DNA from: Pipra filicauda
Lineage: Eukaryota; Chordata; Aves; Passeriformes; Pipridae
Direction: 5' to 3'
Assembly (NCBI RefSeq): GCF_003945595.2
Contig: NW_024103696.1
Location: forward strand, 1,674,001-1,738,000
Length of the DNA stretch: 64,000 bases
The notes under the pieces are model-generated. The model saw nothing but the letters and a program-made list of their open reading frames with translations, did not search any database and had not been told where the DNA came from. Numbering within the stretch: the first letter of the stretch is position 1; each line of letters opens with the position of its first letter. The position numbers were made by a program, and so were the translations under genes. Below are positions 35,543-48,100 of this stretch, in pieces.

Positions 35543-37010
35543 TTATCTCAGTCTTTTTTTGCATCTCAGAGGTCGCTGACTTCTTTCCGAGGTCTCTGCA
35601 GCAATTGCGTGGACAGCCTTCTTACTAGCTCTCTTCCTTCTTAATTCACGTACCTGAGCTTCAAGCTTAGAGGTGGATTCACTACTCCACTTCTTCATGT
35701 CTTCCCCCTGGTCATGCAGAAAGAACCATAGCTCACCACGTGGCCTGCGCTTGGGGCTTCCTTTCCCTCTGGATGGGGCAGGAGGAGACCGGTCTCTTGG
35801 GCTGTCCCTGAGAGCTGAGTTGCTGGCCCGTGGGAATGAGGAGGTTCCCAAAGTTTCTTCTACATTCCGCAACCAGGAAGACATCACCTCCACACTTGGT
35901 GGATCTGTCTTTTGAAATATAATGCTACCAGGCTGTTAGAATATGATGCAGGGGCACTTTGAACCAGCTTCCTACACCTGGCCAGCATGCAAGGGATATC
36001 CTCCAGATCTTTGGGGGTGTCATCCCTACTTAGCTTACTATAAATGATTTCCAGCACTGCTAATTCCCTCAAGTACTGGATACCTTCATCTGCAGTGGCC
36101 CACTTTCTCAGGGAGCTCATTAGATATTCCTTGAACAGATACCTTTCCCATACCTTTCCCTCACACTTAAGAGGAGCCATCTCTGAAGACTGCAACTTGT
36201 TCTCGCCCTTCCAATTCCTCTTTTGATTCCATGATCTCTGGCAAGGGATCCTAGCTGCTGGGCTTCATGACCTTCCAACTGTTGACTATCAACCCTGTTA
36301 TTCCAGCATCAAAGCAGCCAGGTAGGAATCCACTCACCAGGCTGACGGCTGAAATCTTGCCGCAAGTCCCAGAGTTCTGATGAGTTCAGGGACTGGGTAA
36401 CCTTATTTTCCTGTTTGATTTGTCTGACTTCCTCTGTTGAAGGACCAACTCTTTGATGTGCCCCCTCTCTTCCTTCTAATCCTTCTTCTTCCTCTTCCTC
36501 CCTTACTAATTGCTGATATGGACCTGTAGCTGACCTTATCCATTTCTTCTTTTTCACTACTGGGACAATGACTGTAGGTGTTATGATCTGAGTCCCTGTC
36601 TCAGCCAGAGTGTCCTCCATTACAGTTTGGATCCCTGCCTCCACTACAGTCTTCTGAAAGCATTGAACAGTGGCTAGATAAGCACAGGCCAGGCCCCAGT
36701 ACAGGGCAAGAAGCTGCTGGCTTTGACTGGCGTAGGCAAGGCACCCTGCCATCAGGTGATGTGTCAGTTTGCTAGGGTCTAATACCTGTTCAGGTGTGAA
36801 GTCCCAGGTAATGGGAGGTGTCAAACACCCTAGGAACCTGCCCAAATCCTTCCACACTCCCTGCCACCCAGGAACTGTGCCCCTTAGGGCACCTCCCAAT
36901 ATATTATCACCTAAAGTTTGTTTTCTCCTATACCAAGATAACACCACATTCCTCAAACTCCATAATATTCTGACAGTATTGATTAGTAACAGTAACTTTA
37001 TTAATCAGCT
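35543..37010 (-). pseudogene. ERVL gag, broken into three frames
   Basis: Minus-strand frames at 36309-36956, 35884-36195 and 35543-35893 follow one another as N-terminal, capsid-like and C-terminal gag. The first has a basic VKKKKW followed by an acidic EEEEEE run, and the last is rich in Arg, Ser and Lys. Coding homology continues upstream of the Met at 36956 to about 37010, so that Met is internal and gag is 5'-truncated. Assignment rests on position upstream of the protease and similarity to remembered avian ERVL gag. No single catalytic motif exists in gag. Confidence 0.7.
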
Positions 37011-37015
37011 CACAT

Positions 37016-40000
37016 AAGGATTAGCAAGGAACATGGGTGACTTCATTATAAAACCATTTATATTCATATTGTAGGAATGCAAATGCTTTGTTGAGTTCCT
37101 AATCATAAGACCAAAATATTGTCCTAACAGGTGATTTTAAAGAAAATCCTTGTCAATGAGGGTTGTGGCCAATATCTACTAGTCAGATACAGAAAGACAA
37201 AGAGAAATATGCAATGAGGTATAACTCATAATTTTGGGATTCCTAATGGAATCTTAAAGAAATGAAAAAAATACATTATTATCATTAGCAATTCTATGCA
37301 TTTTTTAACAAAACATCTTAATAAAAAATGTCTATTTCAGATTTTTTCCCCAAAAGTCAGTGCGCTCTGACTTTTTATCTGCATTTTCTATATATTTTTG
37401 TGCTTTTAGTTAAAAATGATATCAAAATGCTTGAGAATTTTATATATAGAGGAAACTAGTGTTCACTAACAACAGTGTATTCAATAACACAAAATATTCA
37501 TTTAGAAAAAATAAAAGAAAATTATTCAATTTACTAACATTTTATATTATCATTTCTCAGAGGAAATGGCATCCTTTCCTTTTAGGTGATGAAAACAAAA
37601 TGAGGTAGATCTTGACAGCTACTGTTAATATGAATAAAATGTACAATAGTTTTTCTAGTACCAGCTTTCAAACAGGTACACTTTGTTTCCTTGCTAGTGC
37701 TCACAGTCTCCTAGGAGATGGATCACATTGTCTTAAGGGTATGTGAAACTAAAAATCAAGACAAAATTTATTGTCTAGGTGTTGCTGTTATAAATATCTA
37801 CTTTCTCCTCAAGCTAATCAGGGAATCTGGAACATGGAAGCAATATAGTCATGGAAAGGAAAGAAAAATTAATCCAACCATCTGTTTTGCATCTTACTGA
37901 ATGAAAGAATACCAGAATAGCAGGAAATACAAGAGGAAGAAGGCAGGAGGAAAAAAAAGACTACTTCATAAAATAAAAGGAATTAATAATTAATGACAGT
38001 ATTTATCAAACTATAATTAGCATCATGAGTTAAGTAAGTAGCACCATGTGGTAGTACCACAGATGCAGTAGGAATCTTGAAACCTCAGAACAGTTCAGTT
38101 ACTGTAGGTCTGTTCCTGAGCATCAGACACCTGCACTCCTATCTCCTGCAATTGCAGCCCTCCTGTCCACCCACATTTCCGTTGGGCTAGAAAATTCTCA
38201 GGATGACTTGTGAAAAGACAGAGGACCTGAAAGGCACTTGTAGAGAGGAGACGAAGAAACTATGATTATCAAGGCCTAACATCCCAATAAAGCTGCTGGG
38301 ATTCATTGAGTAAAGCAGGATACATTATATTTTTTGATTTTACAGAAGTTAATGGACCCCAGAGCATTCTCACAACACATTTCTGTTTGCAAATCAATAT
38401 TTTCCAGTGACAAATGTCTGCATTTGGGGAATTCCTGACTAGGATTATACAGACTCGTTTTCAAGAAAAAACAGACACTTTAAATATTAGCTACTCCACT
38501 CACTTTTTGATAGAAAAAAAATCTTTGAAGAGCCCAAAGAATAAAGAAATGAAGTTGTCAGTTTTGTGATGTATTATTAAGTTTTTGAGAAGGTTTATAC
38601 AAAGAAATATGATTTTTATTCTTTTTGCACTGAAGTAATTATTTGCTAAATGTATTTTTCTTCCTGAGGAATAATATTTTGTAAAACGTGTTTTTCCTCT
38701 TGTGTTTGTGCTGTGTCCTCTTTTCTCCTCTGACATACACAAAGCCATATGCACATATATGCAATGTACACTTCTGCTTGCTCTTCCAGTGGCTTAAATG
38801 ACAGCCAGTCTTATTCCAAAATCTGCCATTTTATAAGAACGATACATTTTCCTTTTCCCCACAGCACTAAATTACTCAGAAAAGGCTTGTTTCAACATAG
38901 CTGTCATTGCACTGCCTTGCATTTCTGCCTACTTGCCACATTTGCAAAGGGGAGGGTGATGAGAACTCAGGAAGGACGAGTGGGTGGTGGTGGTTGGTTT
39001 CTATTTGGAGGAAACTATTTGGAAAACTGTAGAGTTCTTTTATCTGTCAGTGATATAACAGAGTCTGACATGCCTAGCAGTAGGCAGAAGCAGCTGTCAG
39101 TAGTAGTATAATTTATTACTATTGCTTCTTGAATAAGAGGACTGACAGACTAACATGGGAACAAAGGGGAAATCTGCCAAGTCATCATCTTGCACCTCAG
39201 GCTCAGACTGCCAATAGCCCACTGTGAAGTGTACACAGCATTAAATATATATTGATCAATTCAGTGGCACAGTCCACTGACTGCGTTGTCACTGGTAAGG
39301 AAAATGGCTGAGGCATCACTTCCTCTTCTAGCCAAGAGTCCCATGCCCAACCAGAATCCTCACCAGGAATAGTTAGAGTTGTCCACAAACAGGATGGAGC
39401 CTGGAAGAAGAATAATTTTTTGTACATGTTGTAAAGCAGAACCAAATTGACAATGAAAGAAAAAAAAAGGTGATGGAGAAAAAAAGTGGTTTAAAACCCA
39501 CAAAGTAGCAATTATTACTTAATAATTATACAACAAGAAAATTAATTTGGTTGATGACTTTGTGCTGTTGATGTTTAAGACAAGTGAGTTACATCTAACA
39601 AGAAAGAGGATATCAATTGTCTGTGCTTATTAGATGAATATTGTCTCTGTGGCTGGGTAGTTTGGGGGAGTTTTTTTGAGGGACTTTTGCGGATTTTTTT
39701 CCTGTAGTAGTTCATGAACAAAAAGTAGCTATAGTAATTCCATAGTAACAACTACTAAATAATAATAATGTCTTATTGGTGAATCCTGAATGTGTTATAC
39801 TAAGGGACTATACTAAATCAAAATAAAAAATCCAAGCATTTTTTTAGGAATTTATACCTTCAAGTATCATGACCATGACTGCAGGCAAGAGATTCTTCAC
39901 TACTGCAGGTTCATTATCTTAAGGAGTTTACTGTGAGCCTTTTAAAAGTCTTTGCCTGGCAACAGAGAAATAGAAACTAAATTAACAATTGCCTCAGCTT

Positions 40001-40858
40001 GATAATGAAGACAGAACAATTCCTAATTCAATCTATTGTTAATTGATACTGTGCTTTTAATGTTGGAGAGAAAAGTAGCAGTGATTTAAGGGAAGGCTTA
40101 AATAGTAAATGGTAATGGTGTTGTTCAGCTTCTCCATGGTCCTACAAAAAGAATATAGTCTTATGCTGAAGTAGTTTTTACAATTCTCTGTTTTTAATCC
40201 TCTCAGCTGGTGGAAATGATTAATCTTTAATAAGAACTGCAGAGATCATTATTTTATGCAGCTAAGATCTGAAAAATGCATTTCAGTGCATTGTATGCAA
40301 AGATTTTGCTGATCTTAATAGATGAGTAGATGCAACTTGCACTTGCTGGACTCTTAGAAATAGGCATCTATAATCACATTCCTGCACTGGACTCGGTCTT
40401 CCACTCTACCCTCTCCCAATGATATACAAAGGTACCATTTAAACTTATCAATTAAATAAATTAATAAACCTGATTATAATTTAATTTTAATTGGAGTACT
40501 GAATTTGTTTTTCAAACAACAAAAAAAGTGAGTAATGTTGAATGTTTTGCTCATATTTTAGACCTCAACTTCATAGGCGATTACATTAAACTTTACTGGT
40601 AAAAGGTTATTCCGTAACTAATATTTAGTTTCTTGCATTTTCTTGTGAAGTACTTTGTACTGGTGACCATAACTGTTTTCCTCGATCCCTTAGGTAGCAC
40701 AGAACAATGCTGAAAGGAACAGGAGAACCCATCTGATCAACATGTAGCTTAAAGACTGGTGTTATCAGTGGAATTTTTGTTTTTTTCAAGTATGGGGCAG
40801 TTTATACGGCACCAGTCCTCCCAGAGACAGATGGGGTTCATCTGTCTAAAAGAGCCTC
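37016..40858. other. AT-rich non-coding sequence, no gene seen
   Basis: Short open frames only, the longest being 120 codons at 38749-39111, with no domain. No repeat family was recognised and no RNA gene is evident. Confidence 0.5.
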
Positions 40859-41333
40859 TTTTAGGAATAGCATTCCCTAATTTAGTGCCCCCTGCACCCC
40901 CAGACTGTAAAACCACATGCCACTTACTTGCAGCCCCTCATCTCCTCTTCTGCCTTTGAGTGGCCGGAGAAGAGAATTGCAGGCATAAAAGGCAAGGATC
41001 ACAGGTTGGGATAAGGATAATTTACTGGAAACAGCGATCAGATAAGAAAACAAACAGTACCAGCAAAAACATTAATAACAAAAAGTATAAGACAAAGAAA
41101 CCATTTACACGTAAAATAAAATAATACCTGACTCTTTTACTCTCCAAGCTTTCTCCATAGAAGGAACACCCTTCTCCTCAGAAATGAGAGTGAGTCACTT
41201 TCCCCTGCCCCCAGCAATGATGTGAGGTTGTATCAAATAACCTCCTAGAAATACCCACAGCCATGTCCCCTCAGTTACTGCAAAAAAACCCAAAAAAACA
41301 AACCAAAACTCTGCCCTGGCTGAAATTAGGACA
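40859..41333 (-). mobile_element. LTR of the 59442 family, one end truncated
   Basis: Shares TAGGAAT(A/G)G, the GATCACAGGTTG(A/G)GATAAG run, AATTTACTGGAAACAGC(G/A)AT and GCAATGATGT with the solo LTR at 59442-59891. The minus-strand U3 start reads TGTCCTAATTTC at 41333. The inverted TGTCATGG end is missing, because homology begins at about 40859. A CR1 begins within a few bases of its right end. Confidence 0.75.
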
Positions 41334-41344
41334 GGGGAAAAGGA

Positions 41345-43100
41345 CTCTTGCCCATGAGTTGGCAGGGATGATTGAGAGGGCTTTAAACTAGGTTTAAATT
41401 GAGAAGGGGATAAGACCAGGCTCTCTAGAGATGAGCCAGAGGATGGCATGCTAGTGTTGGAGATGAAATCCATAGCCCAGCTGAAGTGCATCTGCAGCCA
41501 GTGAATGCAGTACAAGTAACAAAGAGGAGGAGCAGGTAGCCATTGTTCAATATGAAAGCTGTGACATAGTCACCATCACAGAAAGTAGATCGCTACAATG
41601 AATGGCTCTAATCTCTTCAGATGGGACAAGAGAGGAAGGAGAGGTGGGGGGCTGGTGCTGTACATCAAGGAGTGTTTTGACAATTCAGAGCCCAAGGACA
41701 ATGGTGATAAGGTTCAGTACCTATAGGTAAGAATCAGGTTGAAGGCTAACAAGGCCAACATACATATGAAAGTTGCTATATACCACCCAATCAGGATGAA
41801 GATGAAGAGGCAGATGAAGTATTCTATAAGCGACTGTCATGATTGCAAGTCATTGTTCTTGTGGGAGACTTTAACTTGCCAGACATCCACAGGAAACTCA
41901 ACATACTGCCTCTAATGGGTGAGGGAAAAACTGGGGATGTAGTCTAACTGGACTTTAATAAAGCTTTTGATGCTGTCTCCTGCAGCATTCCCCTGGAGAA
42001 GCTGGCAGCCCATGGTTTGGCCAGGTTCACTATTCACTGGTTTAAAAAACTGGCTGGATGTCCAGGCCAGAGAGTGGTGATGAATGGTGCTACATCCGGC
42101 TGGCAGCCAGTCACTACTGGAGTTCCCCAAGGCTCAGTATTGAGGCCAGTCCTGTTTAACATCTTTATCAACGATATGGACGAGAGCACCAAGTGCACCA
42201 TCAGTAAGTTCTCAAATGACACCAAGTTGGGTGGGAATGTTGATCTGCTGGAGGGTAGGAAGGTTCTGCAGAGGGATCTGGACAAAACAGATTGATGAGC
42301 TGAGGCCAAGGGTGTGAGATTCAACAAGGCCAAGTGCTGCATCCTACACTTCAACCATAATTACCCCAGGCAGTGCTACAAGCAGGGGAAGTGGAAAGTG
42401 ACCCAGTGGAAAAGGACCTGGGGGTGCTGGTCAACAGCCAGCTGAACATGAGCCAGCAGTGTGCCCTGTTGGCCAAGCAGACCAATGGCATCCTGGTCTA
42501 TATCAAGAATAGTGTGGCCAGCAGGACTAGGGAAGTGATCATCCCTCTGTATTCCTCACTGGTGAGGCCACACCTTGAGTCCTGTGTCCAGTTCTGGGAC
42601 CCTCACGCAAGAGAAAGACATTGAGGTGCTGGAGCGTGTCCACAGAAGGGCAATAAACCTGATGAAGAGTTTAGGGAGTAAGTCCTATGAGGAATGGCTG
42701 AAGGAGCTGGAGTTGTTTAACATGGAGAAAACGATACTCAGGGGAGACCGTATTGCTCTCTACAACTATCTGAAAAGAGGTTGTAGCAAAGCGAGGGTCA
42801 GCCCCTTCTCCCAGGCAAATAGCAAAAAAACAAGAGGAAATGGCCTCAAGCTTTGCCACAGGAGGTTCAGGTTGAACATCAGGAGAAAATTCTTCACTGA
42901 AAGGGTGGTTAAGCATAGGAACATATGCTGCCCAGGGAGTGGTGAAGTCATAATCCCTGGAAGTGTTCAAGAAATGACTGGATGTGGCACCTAACGCTAT
43001 GGTCCAATTGATGTGGTGGCTTTTGGTCAAAGTTATACTAAATGATCTTGGAAGGTTTTTTCAAACTTAATGATTCTATGATTCTATTCTATGATTCAAC
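41345..43100 (+). mobile_element. CR1 LINE, internally deleted, with 3' tail
   Basis: Contains endonuclease sequence (VGDFNLPDIH at 41861-41890) joined within about 60 bp to reverse-transcriptase palm sequence ([11 protein letters not shown], about 41949). Roughly the whole first half of the RT domain is therefore deleted. RT then continues with [18 protein letters not shown] in the frame 42017-42295, where the catalytic FADD box is changed to FSND (42209-42220). The C-terminal region runs at 42373-42994 and the element ends in repeated ATTCTATG units at about 43070-43100. The missing palm segment and the lost first Asp of the box make it inactive. Confidence 0.9.
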
Positions 43101-44169
43101 AGAACGTTTATTGGTGAACCTTTGACCTGACCTATTCTCTCAGTTCCTGAATTGATGTAGTTACATATTTTTCAGGTGAATGTTAATTATTTGTTGTACT
43201 GGGGATGTTGCACAACTTTTTCCATACTCTACATATGGGAAGAAAGACCCTTCTGTATCTGATACACAACTGTCAAGTGATCTTTGTCACTATGTTGACC
43301 TCTCCTGAAATAGTTAATGACAGTGTTGTCTTCCAGTGGTAGATTATAGATCAGTTTACGGAAATGTTAAATAATCTCTAAAAGATATACAACTTTATTC
43401 TTCATTTGTACCATGTTCTGAAATTATAAATCAATATTTCTCTTTCAGACAGAAGTGAAGCCTTTATTTGAGGAACATTATAGTCTTTGCAGAGACATAG
43501 TTGGTGCCATCACCAATCTTTCATATGTATAGGTGTTTCTGAAGCTGAAGTATATCCACCTCATTGAGAAGGAATAGACTGTGTAAAAGTATCTTCTTGG
43601 GCAAAAATATTTTTCTGCAGTTAATAAGAGTATTCAGATTTGATTTCACCCTCCCAAAAGCTTTAAGAAGACTCTTTTTTAGTCTCAGTTTTGTGATCTT
43701 CATTCTTCCTGGATTCCTATCTGTGCTTTAGTCTCTAGAATGTTGAAAAACAAATGTAAGAAATAATACAATAAAACCCCATACTAGAAATACCATTTTA
43801 GCTTTATAGGAGAAAGAAAAAGGAACATTTTGTTCTGAAAATTTCAAAAGTAAGTTTCTCAAGGATTTCAACATTACAAAGAAATAAAATCTGTACTCCA
43901 GGACCCTAAAATCCTGTATGGAATCCAAAAAACTACTCAAAGATAGAATGTTAATAAATTATTACACTTGTTAGGAAAAAAATATATATAGCAGGCAAAG
44001 GAATGGTGATTATAATATGCCAGTTAATAATCTATCCTGAATCCAGAGCAAGTCAGATACCATAAGAGTAAAAAGTGCTTTTTTTTTCCTTAACCATTCT
44101 GTTTAGGGACCTCAAAAAGTGGATCACTGCTCCCATCATCATGGTTAATGTTAGGTTATTTGAGAAAAG
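43101..44169. other. AT-rich non-coding sequence, no gene seen
   Basis: No recognisable repeat or exon. Short open frames only. Confidence 0.5.
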
Positions 44170-45135
44170 GCTTGTCTTTACACCCTTGAAGGAGAACATG
44201 ATCCCAGTGGCGGGCAGGGGAATCCCAGTGTCGCAGTCAGAGATATGAATACCTGCCTTGGACCCACAGGGCTTTCCTAGGGGAACCTCAGCCCTGGGGT
44301 CCTGGGGACACCCCACATCCCAAGTCAGCAGAGAGAGATTTCAAAGGCACCTCACAGTCAGTGGGGGTAGGGAGAGGGGTGATGGTGTGGGTCATTGCCT
44401 AGGGGTTCAGGGAACAGCACTGAGGGTTTGAACAAGACTGGTCATGGGATTTTTAGGATAGAAAATGCAGGTGGAGAGAGGGAGGTATCAAGGTCATTTG
44501 GGAAGGAACAGGAGCAGTAAAATAATGGGATAAAGGGATAAAAGGGGCTAGATACTTGTTAACAGTTTCTAGTCAGTACATGTGTCTGGCTGTGCCCTGA
44601 ATGTGAACAACATATTCTGTCCTCTCTTCTTATTAAACTCAATTTCTAAATAATTTCCTTGATGAAGGACTTTGTCTTCCATGTCACTGTGTGAGTGGGT
44701 GGGTCTGAGGGCCAGCTAAGGACTGTGGGTCGGAAGGGTTATGTGTCTGGGGTCCAGCAAATGGAGAGAGCATGGTGCATGTGCATGATGTGGGTGCTTT
44801 TTTCCATACGTCAGCACTTGGAAACCGGAGTACCTGTAACAGAGAAACTGGAAGACTAGAGTACTCATCAAGCAGGAAAAGAGACTTGGTAGGTATTGGA
44901 AGTGCCCTAAATCTGTTGAGGGTGCTGGAGAGATCAGAAGGTATGCTTGCTGCTAGTGGAGGGACCAGGAGATTCAATCCAGTGTCTGTGGAGTCCGTGG
45001 GGTCTGGGGTTCAGCTCCTGGTGTGGCCATAGGTCTGAGCCAGGTACTGGAAACACCTGTTTACATGTGCAACTAGGAGACCAGTGGACCCAGGGGTCAG
45101 CTGCTGAAACTCTAAAGTCAGTTACTGAAGGCATC
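44170..45135 (+). repeat. GC-richer LTR-like block
   Basis: A sharp rise in GC relative to flanks, GATAAAGGGATAAAAGGG (about 44530) as a possible TATA region, then CTTATTAAACTCAATTTCT (about 44630) as a possible poly-A/R region. Further on come GAGTGGGTGGGTCTGAGGGCC and a run of CAGGAGA/CTGGGGTTCAG-type imperfect repeats to about 45130. This resembles the R-U5 and leader of an avian endogenous retrovirus, but I cannot define both ends or a target duplication. Frames of up to 97 codons on both strands have no recognisable domain. Confidence 0.4.
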
Positions 45136-48100
45136 CACATTCTATATATTTGTATATATGTATATATATTCTGCTAATGTGATTTATGCTGAGAGAAGGG
45201 AACAGCATGAGGCTGTTGGTGGTGTCTGCATTTGAGCAAGTGTGTTTTCTGTGTTGATCTGTGGCCAAACAGGTGTATATGTACTGTATGTATGTGTACA
45301 TGTGCCTGTTGGGAACACATACACAGCTTTACTCCAAACTAGTCATAGGGACATGGGGCTGTGGAAACCTTGCTCTCTTGGAGTACCAGATTCAGCAACT
45401 TTTAAGAGTTAAGACCCCTGAGACAAACATAAAATTTAAATGTTATTACCTTCCTTCCAAGAAAGAAAACCAAGAATTTCTTGCAAATTGGTTTTACATG
45501 GATGCTGAAAAATCTTTGCTTAACCAGAAAACCTCTTTTGTAAATAAAGACTTCAGAGACCTTGAAGAAATTTATATCTGGCCAAAATGCACACACAAGC
45601 AGGAAGAGGGGTTTTAGATTTAAAGCACGATGTTAACTCTCCAGGGTCCCAGTCTGTAAAGGTATTTAGCAGTTAAGTTTTCCTTAGGGATGTCAATGTA
45701 GACATCAGTTATTGGAAAAGACAAAGTGTATATGTCCTACCATTGATAAGACTGACTCCTTAGGGTGAACAGGCATTTGTCTTGGGAAGACTCATTTTTG
45801 AAGACAGAATTTAAACAGTCAGCTAAAATGAGTCCTCATTGCAGCAGTGTATAGCTGCTGCCCAATTTAATTTCTCAGAGCTTTGTATGGAGCTTAGGAT
45901 CAGTAGCTATTTGACCTCAGTTACAACACCTTGCCTTTGTAAAAGGATGCACACCTGTTTGATCCATCATCTGTCATCTTCATGATAATGAACTCTCTCT
46001 GGATAAATATAGTATTCCTGGTAAGGTTTCCCTATGCAGTTCAAGAACCGATGTGTATACAAAGACTCTTTTCTTGTATATCCTTCCTGTTTTTTCCCTA
46101 TCCAGTGTTAATAATTCATGCTCAAACTGCTCATTGCATATAAAAAAAATTTAAGAGAAAACTCCAAGCTGTCTGAGATGTTTTGATGCTCAAGGGATTC
46201 CTTAATCACCATCTGATCCCTCTGAGATCCAGGCAAATAACCTACATCCCATATACAATATACCATCATTCCCAAATGCATACATTATTTTATGAGCTTA
46301 CACCAAGTGTGACAATTTCAGTGCACATAAAAAAAAGTCATGATTGGATAGCCCTTGAGACCCACCCTACATTTTCCTTTCATGAAATTATTGCAATGAG
46401 AATACACGGCTATATTCACTTCAGGCTTCCAAAAAAAGGATTTTTAAGGATGATTTCTACCACAGAAAGGCTCTGCACAGCACTGCTTTATTAGTTCTCT
46501 AACACACTTTTATCAGCTTTCTCCTGGGAGCAACTCTATTATCATTTCTCTTTGGAGAAGCACAACCTTTCTTTATAATCCTAAGGTCACACACCTCAGC
46601 TGAATGCTCAGCTGCTAGGTGGTATCTCTTTGAGCTTAGTCTATACCTTGACTATGAAATAACCTTATCCTCAGTGACTGGCTCATTTAAAAGGGCTTTC
46701 CTTAATGTTCAGTTCTGGGTACGTCCCATAAATGTAGGGAAGCTTGTAAACTTCTTCACACACTTACCTGCAGATAAGGGGCAATTTGTTTCAATAGGGC
46801 AGGACCAAGGATTTCCAAGTGAAAGGAAGAATTAAGTATCTGTAAGGCTGAGCATCTCTGACATCCCTTTGTGTTCCCCCTCACTGGCTGTCTGCCATCA
46901 GAGGTGGGCTATATTTGCAACTTGGTACTCCTTTCATCGTTCCTTTCTGTGGATGTGGATACACCACCATCGGGTTTTTTCGCCTGCATTCATGGATTGT
47001 TGTTGTCTTTTCTTTAGATCTAGAATTTATGCATTCTCTTGACTGTCTATCACTTTTAGGTCAGATACATTTCTCCCTTGTTGCTTTTGATGAGGTAACT
47101 TTTACTCTTCTGTAGCTGTTACTGTCAATGCACTGAACTGAAAATCTCATTCTAATGGAGACAGAGAAGGAAACGGAGGGAATTCCTAAACTTTTAAACA
47201 CTGGCAGATGTGCCATAAAATTTGTGTTTAGGATTCAGAATATTTCTGATGTCCTAGTGCTTTCGAGGAATTGAAAACAAGGCCAGTCCTCCTTCTACCG
47301 TCTACAGTATACTTACCTGTCAGTGAGAATCTGGCTCCTCAACAAATTCTTTAATATCCTCTTTCCTTCCTTCTTTATTTCTCAAAAATGAAAATATCTC
47401 ATTTGAGATAGACTATTTTCATCGCTTGAGGATATTGAAATATCCGTGAATGATTCCAGGTTAAAATTAACATTTTTCCTACTTCTCTGTGCTTTTAAAT
47501 CCAATGTAATTTTTAATCTATTTGTTAGACAGTTCTCAATTTCAACTCTTTTATTTCCTTCTGGTCTCACTTTAGAGGGTCTGAACAGAAGGAGTTTACA
47601 GCTCTATATAAAACAATTCACTCTCCTCTTCACTTTTGCAATCCAGAAATGGTATGTAAATTACAGCTTAGATAACTAACTGTCTTTAAATCCTGTGCTT
47701 GAAGTAATCCCTGTATTTTCTGTAAGGAATAATTCCAGATTTTCTATCTCACAACTCTGTGAAGTGATACAGTTCTGTACCAATTCATGTGCACCATTTC
47801 CTCTTCTTTCGCATTGTTTCCTATGTAATAATATTCAAGTTTGCCTCAATACACCCAATAATATATATATATGTAATGAAAAAACCCTCATTTTAAAAGA
47901 GCTCTCCTTGATAATATAGATGAGCAGATATTTTATGCAGCTCTATTTTCAGCCACTTGACTGCTTTGATGTTTTTTACATTTTTCAGATTCAGTTTGTA
48001 ACTGTGCTAACAGAACACTTCAAACTCCAGATGAAGAGTAAGCCTAAGGGCCTAGTGGCAGCAAGCTTGTGAACTAAAATTAGCACACTGTGAAGTGCAT

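Larger units (their letters stand above)
31486..37015 (-). mobile_element. ERVL endogenous retrovirus, 5'-truncated provirus
   Basis: Minus-strand order from high to low coordinate: gag (about 37010-35450), protease, reverse transcriptase, RNase H, integrase, a short 3' UTR, a polypurine tract and one LTR. There is no env between integrase and the LTR (only about 260 bp), as expected for ERVL. The 5' LTR and primer-binding site are absent; homology stops inside early gag near 37015. Frames are broken by several stops and shifts, so no protein of full length can be made. Most plus-strand frames in this interval are shadows. Confidence 0.9.

Noticed and set aside
33184..35644. Long plus-strand frames (up to 148 codons) opposite the provirus
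   Set aside because: They are antisense shadows of ERVL pol on the minus strand, where protease, RT, RNase H and integrase motifs are found.
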